A stretch of 64,000 nt of DNA, from the NCBI GenBank assembly GCA_003864495.1, contig ML133409.1:1705671-1769670 (forward strand), given 5' to 3'. The DNA comes from Nemopilema nomurai (lineage: Eukaryota; Cnidaria; Scyphozoa; Rhizostomeae; Rhizostomatidae). Numbering within the stretch: position 1 is the first letter of the stretch; every line of letters starts with the position of its first letter. Under the pieces are notes generated by a model. That model was not told the DNA's origin, ran no database searches, and saw only the letters and a list, made by a program, of their open reading frames with translations. Below, piece after piece: positions 11,481 to 21,621 of the stretch. Position numbers and translations under genes: made by a program.

Positions 11481-12329
11481 ATGGTGGAGACGAAAAACCT
11501 TAGCCGATCCTTCGCTGGCGTTTATTCCTGCCTGTCATTGATTAATGTATTTTGTTGTATCTTCATCTTGCGGAAGAAATCAAGAGAGAATTTAACGCGA
11601 ACAAGGTTTCAGGTAGTGCTCGTGGCCGTAGCGGATATAGTCTCTACTGTGAAGGACATTCCGGCATTTGTGTCACCAAAGGGGTGCGAACAGAAAAATA
11701 GTATTGGTTTAATTTACATCACTGGCAAGAGGGTGCATTTGTTGTTCCTAGTCATCACTTTCACGATCCTGTTGAATCTACTTTGCAATTATCTGGAAGG
11801 TCGAAATGGAGTCTGCTTCATAAGAAAGAAAGTGACGCTAGTTGTGGACCTGATAATTGCGCTCACCACCGGATGCTGCCTGGTTTATTGCTGGGACAAG
11901 TACGGCACTTTGCGCATTATCGGGGAATGTCGACTGTTACCCTTCTTCGATGGTCCAAATGCTACACGGACGCACGGATGGCCTCAATTTGCGATCTACT
12001 TCTTCGTGGCAGTTCTCTGCTTTGTTTACATATTTTCCTTCTGTCGACTCAGGACAAAAAAGTCAGTTGTTGGCGAGTCTACAAAACTGTCAGAAGTAAA
12101 CAGGATGATGGCAATGACAATCATAATGTTCTTATCATTGTATTCACTGGTTTTGATCTTCGAAGTTGCTGTGCTCAGGGGCCTTTTGCGTGTAAGCGTG
12201 CTGATGACAGTTTTGGTGCCCTCTCTTTCATTGTTTCTGTTTTCAATGCTGCCTGCTGCGTTTGTTGCAAGTGAATACTTGGCTGGGAAAAGTGCACTGC
12301 CAAAGGATCTCACATTCAGCAAGGCCTGA
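11481..12329 (+). CDS. Putative seven-transmembrane receptor-like protein, intronless
   Basis: A single uninterrupted frame. I choose ATG 11481 (282 aa) over the first ATG at 11352, because the extra 43 codons lie largely in a segment repeated elsewhere in the window (3434-3492). Seven hydrophobic stretches are visible, beginning with FAGVYSCLSLINVFCCIFIL and including LLFLVITFTILLNLLC, VVDLIIALTTGCCLVYC, FAIYFFVAVLCFVYIFSF, MFLSLYSLVLIFEVAVL and a last one around VPSLSLFLFSMLPAAF. A cysteine before helix 3 (KGCEQK) and one in the second outer loop (GECRLL) are placed like the conserved disulphide of class A GPCRs, and an NAT sequon lies in that loop. The DRY, CWxP and NPxxY motifs are missing, so assignment as a GPCR rests on topology alone. 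It may be a lineage-specific orphan receptor or another seven-helix protein. Confidence 0.6.
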   Translation: MVETKNLSRSFAGVYSCLSLINVFCCIFILRKKSRENLTRTRFQVVLVAVADIVSTVKDIPAFVSPKGCEQKNSIGLIYITGKRVHLLFLVITFTILLNLLCNYLEGRNGVCFIRKKVTLVVDLIIALTTGCCLVYCWDKYGTLRIIGECRLLPFFDGPNATRTHGWPQFAIYFFVAVLCFVYIFSFCRLRTKKSVVGESTKLSEVNRMMAMTIIMFLSLYSLVLIFEVAVLRGLLRVSVLMTVLVPSLSLFLFSMLPAAFVASEYLAGKSALPKDLTFSKA

Positions 12330-12555
12330 AACAACGCTATGTCCCATTATAAGACTTTCCTTTAACATGTTATTAGGTTATTGGTGCGTGACTTTCCCAA
12401 CATTTTTGTGGCCTAGTCATACGTTACTCATTCTCGTTCCTATGTTTTTGTTATTCCATATGCGTAGTTTTCTATCATTTTTACATACTTTTATTTTTAC
12501 ATCGATTTAGATATGTCTACGTTGCTTGGCATCCTTTTATTTATGCTTGGCATCA
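12330..12555. other. 3' flank of the seven-helix gene
   Basis: No clear AATAAA lies close to the stop codon and no gene is seen. Confidence 0.35.
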
Positions 12556-12627
12556 GCCCAGTATGGATTCCATGGCAGCTGCACTCCCGAGATCTCGTCG
12601 AAAACTGCCATGAAATCCAGACCGGGC
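12556..12627. other. Imperfect hairpin, about 23-bp stem
   Basis: The arms 12556-12578 and 12605-12627 pair with three mismatches (core TGGATTCCATGGCAG against CTGCCATGAAATCCA). A 26-nt loop contains the palindrome GAGATCTC. Size and pairing fit a microRNA precursor or a tiny foldback element. There is no expression evidence. Confidence 0.4.
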
Positions 12628-13157
12628 ATCGGCCCTACCTTTTATTTATCGGTTGGTTACCATCAGGGGCGGATGGCATCAGAAATAAACTGTTATTAGT
12701 CCAACCCAACAAATGACACCCTGTTAGAGAGGGGGGGCCTGACAAACAACCTCCTGGATCTTTCGCAAAACACCCTTCTATTCTAAAAAAAACTTTTTGA
12801 CTCCTACCATCCTAAATAAATCATGCTTGTCGTTCAAAAGAGTTTTCTAAATGTTATTCACTCGAATGCTAAATTATCAGAATAAGTACGATAACGATTT
12901 TTTGCGCCATCTCTGAAGTTCCGCCGATAGGATTAAAATACGAAACTATCCCATCTTTATCAAGCCCCTACTTTTTTGCAATGAAAATAACGTAGACTCA
13001 AGTGCATAGGTGGTGGTATTCTTAAATATCCATCTCCAGTCGATCTAAAGAACAACGCCTCGGTTACGGGCACAGACACAGCATAGTTACGAAAACAAAT
13101 ACTGCAGCCCTCTTGCCCATGGGATGAGGCCGCTACAACATTACACGTTTTTTTTTA
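12628..13157. other. Intergenic, no gene seen
   Basis: Short frames only. GGGGCGGATGGC near 12665 may be a repeat fragment. Confidence 0.35.
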
Positions 13158-13283
13158 TTATAAGGAACCACTTTATAAGGAACCTACATGTAGAAGGCCG
13201 AAATTTTTAAAGAACTTATACTATTAAAAACGAAATCACTAAGGAACTTGACGATTTGAAGATTATTTATAACTGCAAGTGTA
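13158..13283. mobile_element. Fragment of TATAAGGAACC MITE family
   Basis: Matches 1565-1690 and the left part of 4064-4455, including TTTATAAGGAACCTACATG and TTATAACTGCAAG. The right inverted end is missing. Confidence 0.75.
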
Positions 13284-14073
13284 ACGTTTAATTAATGGTT
13301 GGTCGGGTTCTTCTTATGATGGTGAAGAGACAGTTCGACGCGATGGGGCTAGGCCAATGGGCCTAAGCCCCGAATAAGTAGAACACGAGAGAGACTCTAT
13401 TCTGATGTTGTCTATATTCATTCAACAGCACGCTAAAGTGAACAACGCACACACATAACATGAACGGAAGGTAATTAAGATCACAATACATAGGCACAAT
13501 ACATGTTGACAGACAAACACATTGCCATTAGAAAGGCGTTAACTGACACAACAGGACTCAACAGCACATGTGACTATAACACGCAACTGAGATATCACAA
13601 AACATATCACACACTAAGCCAACCGTTACATGGGAATTAATATCTTTAATTCGAGTTAATACCCGCGGGGAAGGCGCTCACAACTATTTGGAGGTTCGTG
13701 TCGTGCTGCACGTCCATCTCCACAAGACTGTCAATCATAATTTCCTGACTATTGTTGTACTAATTACCTCGTGGTATCGTACAAGGCAGTGCCTTAGCAT
13801 ATCTGGTTAGTGACCGCTACACAGCACGTGGATCACACCACGTATATGCGTTCTTCGATTCGGAATAATAACTTTTGGTTGATATCAACGGACTTTCATT
13901 CGTTGTTTGGTTCCTGGTTAAGAGGAATTTCAAGCTCGCCGCTCTGTTATCTGAACTGCGATTATTCTCAATTCTGGCCGACGTAGACCTAGGCGGACCT
14001 AAATCCAGAACCCTGCGCCGATACCGGATAACACTTTGGATTGGGTGAGATCTATCCTTATCTTCAATTTTAA
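13284..14073. other. Less AT-rich stretch, possibly retroelement leader
   Basis: Less AT-rich than its surroundings and directly upstream of the DIRS-type coding relic. It could hold that element's left terminal repeat or a nested LTR fragment. I could not find a matching copy at the other side and recognise no gene. Confidence 0.3.
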
Positions 14074-15697
14074 TTGCGGTTTTACTTATTTGTATTCGCT
14101 TGGCGAGGTGCTGGTGGCTCTGGTTTCGCAATGGCTCACTCACCTTCCGCCTCAGCTAGTAATGTGGACACGGAGCACGCCTCTCGGCAGGATCTCTCTG
14201 ACCGTCTTCAAAGACTCGATGACACTGTAAGGCTTGTTCGTGAGCGGTCTAATGCGGGGGCCGGGCAAAATTTGGCCGCCCCGGCTCCAGCAACTGACCG
14301 CCCTCAAGCAGGTATGTCTCTGATCTCGGGGAAGGTGGGCCTGGTGTCCACCCTGCCACGCTCGAAGCTGGGTTTACCCTAGGTATAAATAAGGGTCCCT
14401 TACAATCTGCATCACGGAATTGTGTTCCGACATCTCAACAACCAACTGTTGTCTCAGAGTGCATGTTGGAAGAGCTCCGTTTTAAGTCCATTGCAGGTCT
14501 GTTTTCAGGTCCCCCAATTTCTGGACTCCAGCTAAATCGCTTTGGGGTACTTCCGAGGTCTACCCCAGGGAAGCTCCGTCTGATTACAGTTTTGTCCTTC
14601 CCCCCGCTCTAGTGTTAATGACCTTATCCCAGATAGGGAAGCCGCCGTCTCCTACACTGGAATCCCAGAAGCCATTGCAGCCATAGTTTAAGTGGGTAGG
14701 GGTGCTTTGCTGGCGAAATTTGATATTTCACGGGCTTATTGTCTTTTACCTGTGCACCCTGTCTTTAGCTCCCTCAACTAGGAGAACCTATGTCTCCGCA
14801 CAGTCTCAATTCCTGCGCTTGTGCATCAAAAACGGGTGCTTAGCAAACAATGGTACGCCTTGCCCAGCTTCCGAACTAACATTACGCTTCATTGGAGAAA
14901 TGCAAGATCGACAAGCATCATCAGTAAAAGTTTATTTGGCTGCGGTCCGGTCTCTCCATATCATGTTGGGCCATCCAGATCCCTTTCTCAACTGTCCCAG
15001 GATCCCATTAGCTGTCCGGGGCCTCCAAACAATCTCAAGCATCTTATACCCGGCATTCCAAGCTCCCAATCACAGCTTTCATTTTGCATACCCTGAGACT
15101 TCAGTCGGTTTTGTCAGTTTACCACGATGTGATGATATGGGCTGCCTTTTGTACTGCATTTTTTGGTTGCCTGAGGGCTGCAGACTTTACTATTCCCCCA
15201 TCTGGTTTAAATGACAAGCTTCATTTATCGCCGTCAGCTGTGTCAATTGATGGTTACCCTATTCCGAAGACAGTATTTGTGTTTTTTAAAATTCTCCAAA
15301 ACTGATCAATGTGGGAAAGGCTGCTACATCGTGTTGGCAAGATCTGACTCACCCCCTATGTCCGGTGGCTGCCTTGTTGATGTCGTATTTCCGTTTTAGG
15401 GGCTCCGATCAAGGCCCCCCCCCCTTTTCGTTTTGCTGATTCGTCACCATTGACAAAAAGCCGTTTATTTAACAGACTGCGTACCTTACTCCAGTCCATT
15501 GGCTGGAAGGGTAATTATACCTTGCACAGCTTTATAGAGTTGGTGCTGCTACAACTGCAGACTCGTTAGGCTTCCCAGACCACCTTGTTAAGGTTTTAGG
15601 ACGATGGTCCAGTGATGCCTATAAGTGCTTTTCAAAGTCACATGGTATATTCAGAGTCGTTGCTGTGAATATGCAAACTTATTTCTTAATGCAGTGA
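14074..15697 (+). pseudogene. Decayed DIRS/Ngaro-type retroelement (gag-like, RT and tyrosine recombinase)
   Basis: Three coding remnants lie in order. 14132-14382 reads a Ser/Ala-rich frame with a short coiled stretch (DLSDRLQRLDDTVRLVRER), placed where such elements carry a gag-like ORF. About 14620-14760 reads LLAKFDISRAYCLLPVHP, the first block of the DIRS/Ngaro reverse transcriptase, with an in-frame stop before it. This is joined directly to STRRTYVSAQSQFLRLC (about 14770), the start of the tyrosine recombinase, so the rest of the RT and RNase H has been deleted. The recombinase continues through AFFGCLRAADFT, LTKSRLFNRLRTLLQSIGW, the active-site stretch HSF plus RVGAATTADS (split by a 2-nt insertion near 15533) and LGRWSSDAYKCF. 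At least three frameshifts are needed. The frame ends at TGA 15695-15697, inside the first satellite unit. Confidence 0.87.
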
Positions 15698-18600
15698 TTT
15701 GCTGTGGTCCTGCAAATTCACAGAGTATACGCAAATAGTTTGCTTTAATTATGCAACTAGCCTAGTGTATGCAGTGATATCCCAAGCCACATGGTATATG
15801 CAAAGTAATTTGCTGTGGTCTGCAAACTTATTTCTTAATGCAGTGATTTGCTGTGGTCAGGAAAATTCACAGGGTATATGCAAATAGTTTGCTTTAATTA
15901 TGCAAACTAGCTTATTAAATGCAGCCATTTTCAAGATTGCATGATACATGCAGAGTGATTTGCTGTGGTCAGGCAACTTCACAGGGTATATGCAAATAGT
16001 TTGCTTTAATTATGCAGACTAGCTTATTAAATGCAGCAATTTTCAAGATCACATGGTACATGCAGAGTGATTTGCTGTAGCCATGCAAATTCACAGAGTA
16101 TATGCAAATAGCTTGCTTTAATTATGCAACTAGCCTAGTGTATGCAGTGATATCCAAAGCCACATGGTATAGGCAAAGTAATTTGATGTGGTCTGCAAAC
16201 TTATTTCTTAATGCAGTGATTTGCTGTGGTCAGGAAAATTCACAGGGTATATGCAAATAGCTTGCTTTAATTATGCAACTAGCCTAGTGTATGCAGTGAT
16301 ATCCAAAGCCACATGGTATATGCAAAGTAATTTGCTGTGGTCTGCAAACTTATTTCTTAATGCAGTGATTTGCTGTGGTCATGCAAATTCACAGGGTATA
16401 TGCAAATAGTTTGCTTTAATTATGCAGACTAGCTTATTAAATGCAGCCATTTTCAAGATCGCATGGTACATGCAGAGTGATTTGCTGTAGTCATGCAAAT
16501 TCACAGAGTATATGCAAATAGTTTGCTTTAATTATGCAACTAGCCTAGTGTATGCAGTGATATCCAAAGCCACATGGTATATGCAAAGTAATTTGATGTG
16601 GTCTGCAAACTTATTTCTTAATGCAGTGATTTGCTGTGGTCATGCAAATTCACAGAGTATATGCAAATAGCTTGCTTTAATTATGCAACTAGCCTAGTGT
16701 ATGCAGTGATATCCAAAGCCACATGGTATAGGCAAAGTAATTTGCTGTGGTCTGCAAACTTATTTCTTAATGCAGTGATTTGCTGTGGTCATGCAAATTC
16801 ACAGGGTATATGCAAATAGTTTGCTTTAATTATGCAGACTAGCTTATTAAATGCAGCAATTTTCAAGATCGCATGGTACATGCAGAGTGATTTGCTGTAG
16901 TCATGCAAATTCACAGAGTATATGCAAATAGTTTGCTTTAATTATGCAACTAGCCTAGTGTATGCAGTGATATCCAAAGCCACATGGTATATGCAAAGTA
17001 ATTTGATGTGGTCTGCAAACTTATTTCTTAATGCAGTGATTTGCTGTGGTCATGCAAATTCACAGAGTATATGCAAATAGCTTGCTTTAATTATGCAACT
17101 AGCCTAGTGTATGCAGTGATATCCAAAGCCACATGGTATATGCAAAGTAATTTGATGTGGTCTGCAAACTTATTTCTTAATGTAGTGATTTGCTGTGGTC
17201 ATGCAAATTCACAGGGTATATGCAAATAGTTTGCTTTAATTATGCAGACTAACATATTAAATGCAGCAATTTTCAAGATCGCATGGTACATGCAGAGGGA
17301 TTTGCTGTAGCCATGCAAATTCGCAGAGTATATGCAAATAGTTTGCTTTAATTATGCAACTAGCCTAGTGTATGCAGTGATATCCAAAGCTTCATGGTAT
17401 ATGCAAAGTAATTTGCTGTGGTCTGCAAACTTATTTCTTAACGCAGTGATTTGCTGTGGTCAGGCAAATTCACAGGGTATATGCAAATAGTTTGCTTTAA
17501 TTATGCAGACTAGTTTATTAAATGCAGAAATTTTCAAGATTGCATGGTACATACAGAGTGATTTGTTGTGATCATGCAAATTCATAGGGTATATGCAAAT
17601 AGTTTGCTGAATTATGCAAACTAGCTTAGTAAATGCAGCAATTTTCAAGATCGCATGGTACATGCAGAGTGGATTTGCTGTAGTCATGCAAATTCACAGT
17701 ATATGCAAATAGTTTGCTTTAATTATGCAGACTAGCTTATTAAATGCAGCAATTTTCAAGATTGCATGGTACATGCAGAGTGATTTGCTGTGGTCATGCA
17801 AATTCACAGGTATATGCAAATAGTTTGCTTTAATTATGCAAACTAGCTTATTAAATGCAGCAATTTTCAAGATTGCACGGTACATGCAGAGTGATTTGCT
17901 GTGGTCATGCAAATTCACAGGGTATATGCAAATAGTTTGCTTTAATTATGCAAACTAGTTTATTAAATGCAGCAATTTTCAAGATTGCACGGTACATGCA
18001 GAGTGATTTGCTGTGGTCATGCAAATTCACAGGGTATATGCAAATAGTTTGCTTTAATTATGCAAACTAGTTTATTAAATGCAGCAATTTTCAAGATTGC
18101 ATGGTACATGCAGAGTGATTTGCTGTGGTCATGCAAATTCACAGGGTATATGCAAATAGTTTGCTTTAATTATGCAAACTAGCTTATTAAATGCAGCAAT
18201 TTTCAAGATTGCAGTACATGCAGAGTGATTTGCTGTGGTCATGCAAATTCACAGGGTATTATGCAAATAGTTTGCTTTAATTATGCAGACTAGCTTATTA
18301 AATGCAGCAATTTTCAAGATTGCATGGTACATGCAGAGTGATTTGCTGTGGTCATGCAAATTCACAGGGTATATGCAAATAGTTTGCTTTAATTATGCAA
18401 ACTAGCTTATTAAATGCAGCAATTTTAAAGATTGCATGGTACATGCAGAGTATTTGCTGTGGTCATGAATTCACAGGGTTATGCAATACTTTGCTTTATT
18501 ATGCAACTGCTTATTATGCGATTCAGTTCATGGTATATGCAGAGTAGTTTGCTGTGGTTATGCAAACTTACTCATTTAATGCAGTGACTTGCTGTGGTTA

Positions 18601-18975
18601 TGCGAGTTCACATGGTATATGCAGAGTAGTTTGCTGTGGTTATGCAAACTTACTCATTTAATGCAGTGACTTGCTGTGGTTATGCGAGTTCACATGGTAT
18701 ATGCAGAGTAGTTTGCTGTGGTTATGCAAACTTACTCATTTAATGCAGTGACTTGCTGTGGTTATGCGAGTTCACATGGTATATGCAGAGTAGTTTGCTG
18801 TGGTTATGCAAACTTACTCATTTAATGCAGTGACTTGCTGTGGTTATGCGAGTTCACATGGTATATGCAGAGTAGTTTGCTGTGGTTATGCAAACTTACT
18901 CATTTAATGCAGTGACTTGCTGTGGTTATGCGAGTTCACATGTATATGCAGAGTAGTTTGCTGTGGTTATGCAAA
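15640..18975. repeat. 3.3-kb octamer-rich satellite with three organisations
   Basis: From about 15,720 to 17,450 the units form a higher-order repeat of about 410 bp (open frames recur at 16221, 16631 and 17041). From about 17,500 to 18,480 they are simple 112-bp monomers (for example, GAGTGATTTG starts at 17889, 18001 and 18113). From about 18,540 to 18,975 there are five near-identical 82-bp units (starts 18542, 18624, 18706 and so on). Every 112-bp monomer holds two exact ATGCAAAT octamers, one in CATGCAAATTCAC and one in TATGCAAATAG. The 62-75 codon frames predicted on either strand follow the repeat and are not genes. Confidence 0.95.
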
Positions 18976-19287
18976 CTCGCTCAGAACCTCACCTAACCTT
19001 CTCTTTTGACTCATTCTTTGCTTTCCCCCCCTTTCTCTTCTAGGGTAGAGTTTAGTTTTTTAATCGCAGTAGGGGTCCTCAGGTCTGTGTTTGTGGGTGT
19101 CAACATTATCATGTTTCTGTGGCGGGGTTAAAAAACTGAGATAGTTTTTTCCCTCGAATCAAACACCGACCATAAAGTATGTCATTGCTCAGGCAATTCA
19201 AGGGCTGATGCACCGAAAGCCCAAAATGTTTTTCCTGAGATAGGGACTTAATTTTTAGGGGCCCCGCGTAGGAATTAACCAAGCATC

Positions 19288-19342
19288 AAGAACTAAAAAG
19301 CCGGTTCCATTGAAACACGAATAGCAAACAATCTATGCGGTT
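19288..19342. mobile_element. Short fragment of the 4064-4455 MITE interior
   Basis: GCATCAAGAACTAAAAAGCC followed by CGGTTCCATT matches 4184-4209. AATAGCAAACAATCTATGCG then matches the reverse complement of about 4231-4250. The fragment is rearranged. Confidence 0.55.
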
Positions 19343-19749
19343 TTAGTTCCTGAGGGGTTTTATCGATGTGACTCTAGCAACACAATTCGACAACCGCGTT
19401 ATTAGGAAAAGCATTCGAAAAAAGTTGAGAAACACCACAGCGCACAGAACCAATTTGATTAACAGTTAAATTTTGGGCAAATCCTTTCTATCTGATCTTC
19501 AGGCAAATCCTCCAATCTTATCTCGGGCATATCCTTTCTTCCATATTCGACATGTTTGTTCGAATACTTTTTTAACTCGTCTGGGCCTCGTCAACATTGA
19601 TTCCCGACTTCTGGGATATTTCTAGCAAGGCATTTCTAGCTTATTTTGTGGGAGCTTATAATGTTTTTTCTTTCAATACTTTCAATTTCTAATTTCAAGG
19701 GAGTAACAGTCATGGCTGTCTTCCTCAGTTGTGCTTCTGTTGTCTTTAG

Positions 19750-19816
19750 CAGCCTTCGACCCACAGCCTGAGACCCACAGCCTGAGACCCACAGCCTTCG
19801 ACCCACAGCCTGAGAT
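19750..19816. repeat. 14-bp tandem repeat, about 4.5 copies
   Basis: GACCCACAGCCTGA or GACCCACAGCCTTC starts at 19758, 19772, 19786 and 19800. Confidence 0.85.
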
Positions 19817-20539
19817 CCAGACCCCTGAAGCTGAAAAGCGGGTGTCTCAGGCTATGGACAAAAGGCAGTGTTGAAGATGCTAGTAACGCTTTTTGAGAAT
19901 ATTTTTATTGTATTTCTGTAGGAATAATCGCATAAAAACACGTTTTTTTATTATTTGAACTTTGAGTTTTTAATACGCCCCTCTCTTTAATACTCTCTAA
20001 TAATCCCCACTCTTTAATAAAAACCTATTTTAAGACTGGAAAAATAAGCCTTTTACGGTAATTCTGAATTGATTGAAAATAAACTCATGGCCTGATTTCA
20101 AGTTAGCCTGGGACCGCGTGAAATGGCCTGAGATAACGAGAGCTAGCTACAAAATTGGCCTACGCATTGCTTCAGTTTCACTTGGGGTAAATTTAATTAC
20201 GGAAATACAAAATTCTTTCATTTTGAGTCTTGCAGCTATGACGGATGCTGGAGAAAGTACTTTTACTTTTGCTTTTAGAAGGTATACAAGAAGAAGGATT
20301 TCGTCAGTCAAAAGTCGTTCACGATCTGCACCAAGGTTTTGGTTATGAAACACAACTCTCAAAAGTTAACATAAAAAAGTAGACTCGTTTTCAGATTTTC
20401 AAGCCTTGAAGGATGAAATTATTGTATTTGCTTCAGGAGTAGTATAGACAGCGGTAAATGGGCGCAAGGAATTAAGTTCAGCGAAACGAACTGAATTTTC
20501 GCAGGTAACAACAACAACTTCGTTGACAATCTGTTTCGA

Positions 20540-20932
20540 TCTAGTTGCTTTTCGCCCACTCTTTGCCTTTTTCTGGAGGCAAATTCTTGAAAATCATGTC
20601 TTCGTTTTCCCCCTCGTCATCTTCCATTTCTTCAAACTCAGTTGATTAAGCTCTTTTTATGCTACAGGCTTCCCTTAGCAAATTTTCAGGGCTACCTTTT
20701 TTTCCTTCAGTGTTGCAGATCCTTGTTCTTTTAAAACTAAGGCTAATTCTCGAATTTTCCTCGGCAACATTAGGTATGGATTCTTTTTGTCATGTTTAAA
20801 AACAAAATCTCCATTGGGTTTGCACATAAATATCCTTAAAGCTGATTTCCATCTGTTTATCTTCGATTGACTTTCCCATAGCCAGGCATGGTATAATGAT
20901 TTGTTGTTGGGTGGCTGTTGAGTAGTTTGCAT
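20540..20932 (-). pseudogene. Decayed - strand reading frame, unknown protein
   Basis: From ATG 20932 the - strand reads 85 codons (around LWESQSKINRWKSALRIF and LPRKIRELALVLKEQG). After a one-base shift it continues GSPENLLREACSIKRA, one stop, then EFEEMEDDEGENEDMIFKNL to a stop near 20537. The basic, helix-rich first half and acidic tail look protein-like rather than random. I do not recognise the family. It may be an accessory ORF of a transposon or a broken gene. At least one frameshift and one stop separate the parts. Confidence 0.4.
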
Positions 20933-21621
20933 TGTGGATCAGAAGTGCAAAAGGAAAACGTCTGTTTTACAGCTTTGGCGTATATATTTAAGCATAATTA
21001 TTCTCTACTGAATTATATGTCGGCTACCGCTGAATCACAACTACACTCTCTGATTCTGTCAACATAGCGTGGCTAATACATAGCGAATACAATGTCACGT
21101 GACAACGCCCAGAATATGACGTAATCTCTTCAACAGTGGCAGTTTGGTATTTGAAGAGCGCCAAAATTGGCCAAAAGGCGCCAATTTTCGTGTGAAGCTA
21201 TAGAGCGATAGAAAAAATTTTGTTTGAATGCGAGACTGTCTTATTTTCAAAACGAGGTTGTCTGTCCTTTCATTTTGAGAAACTGGAAAGAAATGTAAAC
21301 TTGAGAAAAAACTCATGTAGTTAAATGCTTCATGTCATGGACTTAAAGTCAGTTGATAACAAATTGTTGATAACTGATATGTTAATATCACATGACGATG
21401 AAAAGTGAATTAAATTCTATATATGATAGCTTAAATTTGCATAACAAAGAAACCTCTATTGAAAGTTTCAATTTAAATGTATTGGGTTGTGATAACTATT
21501 ATATTTATATATATATATTATGGGAATGACTTGTGTACCATCAAGTGCATATAAATTGGGAACTTAAAGTGAATAACCGAGGGTTGATTTTTTTGACGAA
21601 GAATTTCCTTTTATTGACCAG
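20933..21621. other. Region just upstream of the first recognised SF3B2 exon
   Basis: No further SF3B2 exon is recognised. AT-rich, with a short (AT)n run near 21507. Confidence 0.4.

Larger units (their letters stand above)
18976..20539. other. Intergenic with repeat fragments
   Basis: Holds the MITE fragment at 19288-19342 and the 14-bp array at 19750-19816. A 91-codon frame at 20073-20348 overlaps an equally long one on the other strand; neither is recognisable. Confidence 0.4.

Noticed and set aside
11783..12274. 163-codon frame overlapping the seven-helix gene
   Set aside because: A shadow frame; the other frame has regular hydrophobic helices and a longer span.
13284..13640. LTR of a Gypsy-type element
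   Set aside because: Composition is suggestive, but no second LTR, primer-binding site or target duplication was found.
15699..17918. 62-75 codon frames (MLWSCKFTEYMQ..., MNLHDHSKS...) as small genes
   Set aside because: They recur with the satellite period on both strands and have no start context, splice sites or family similarity.
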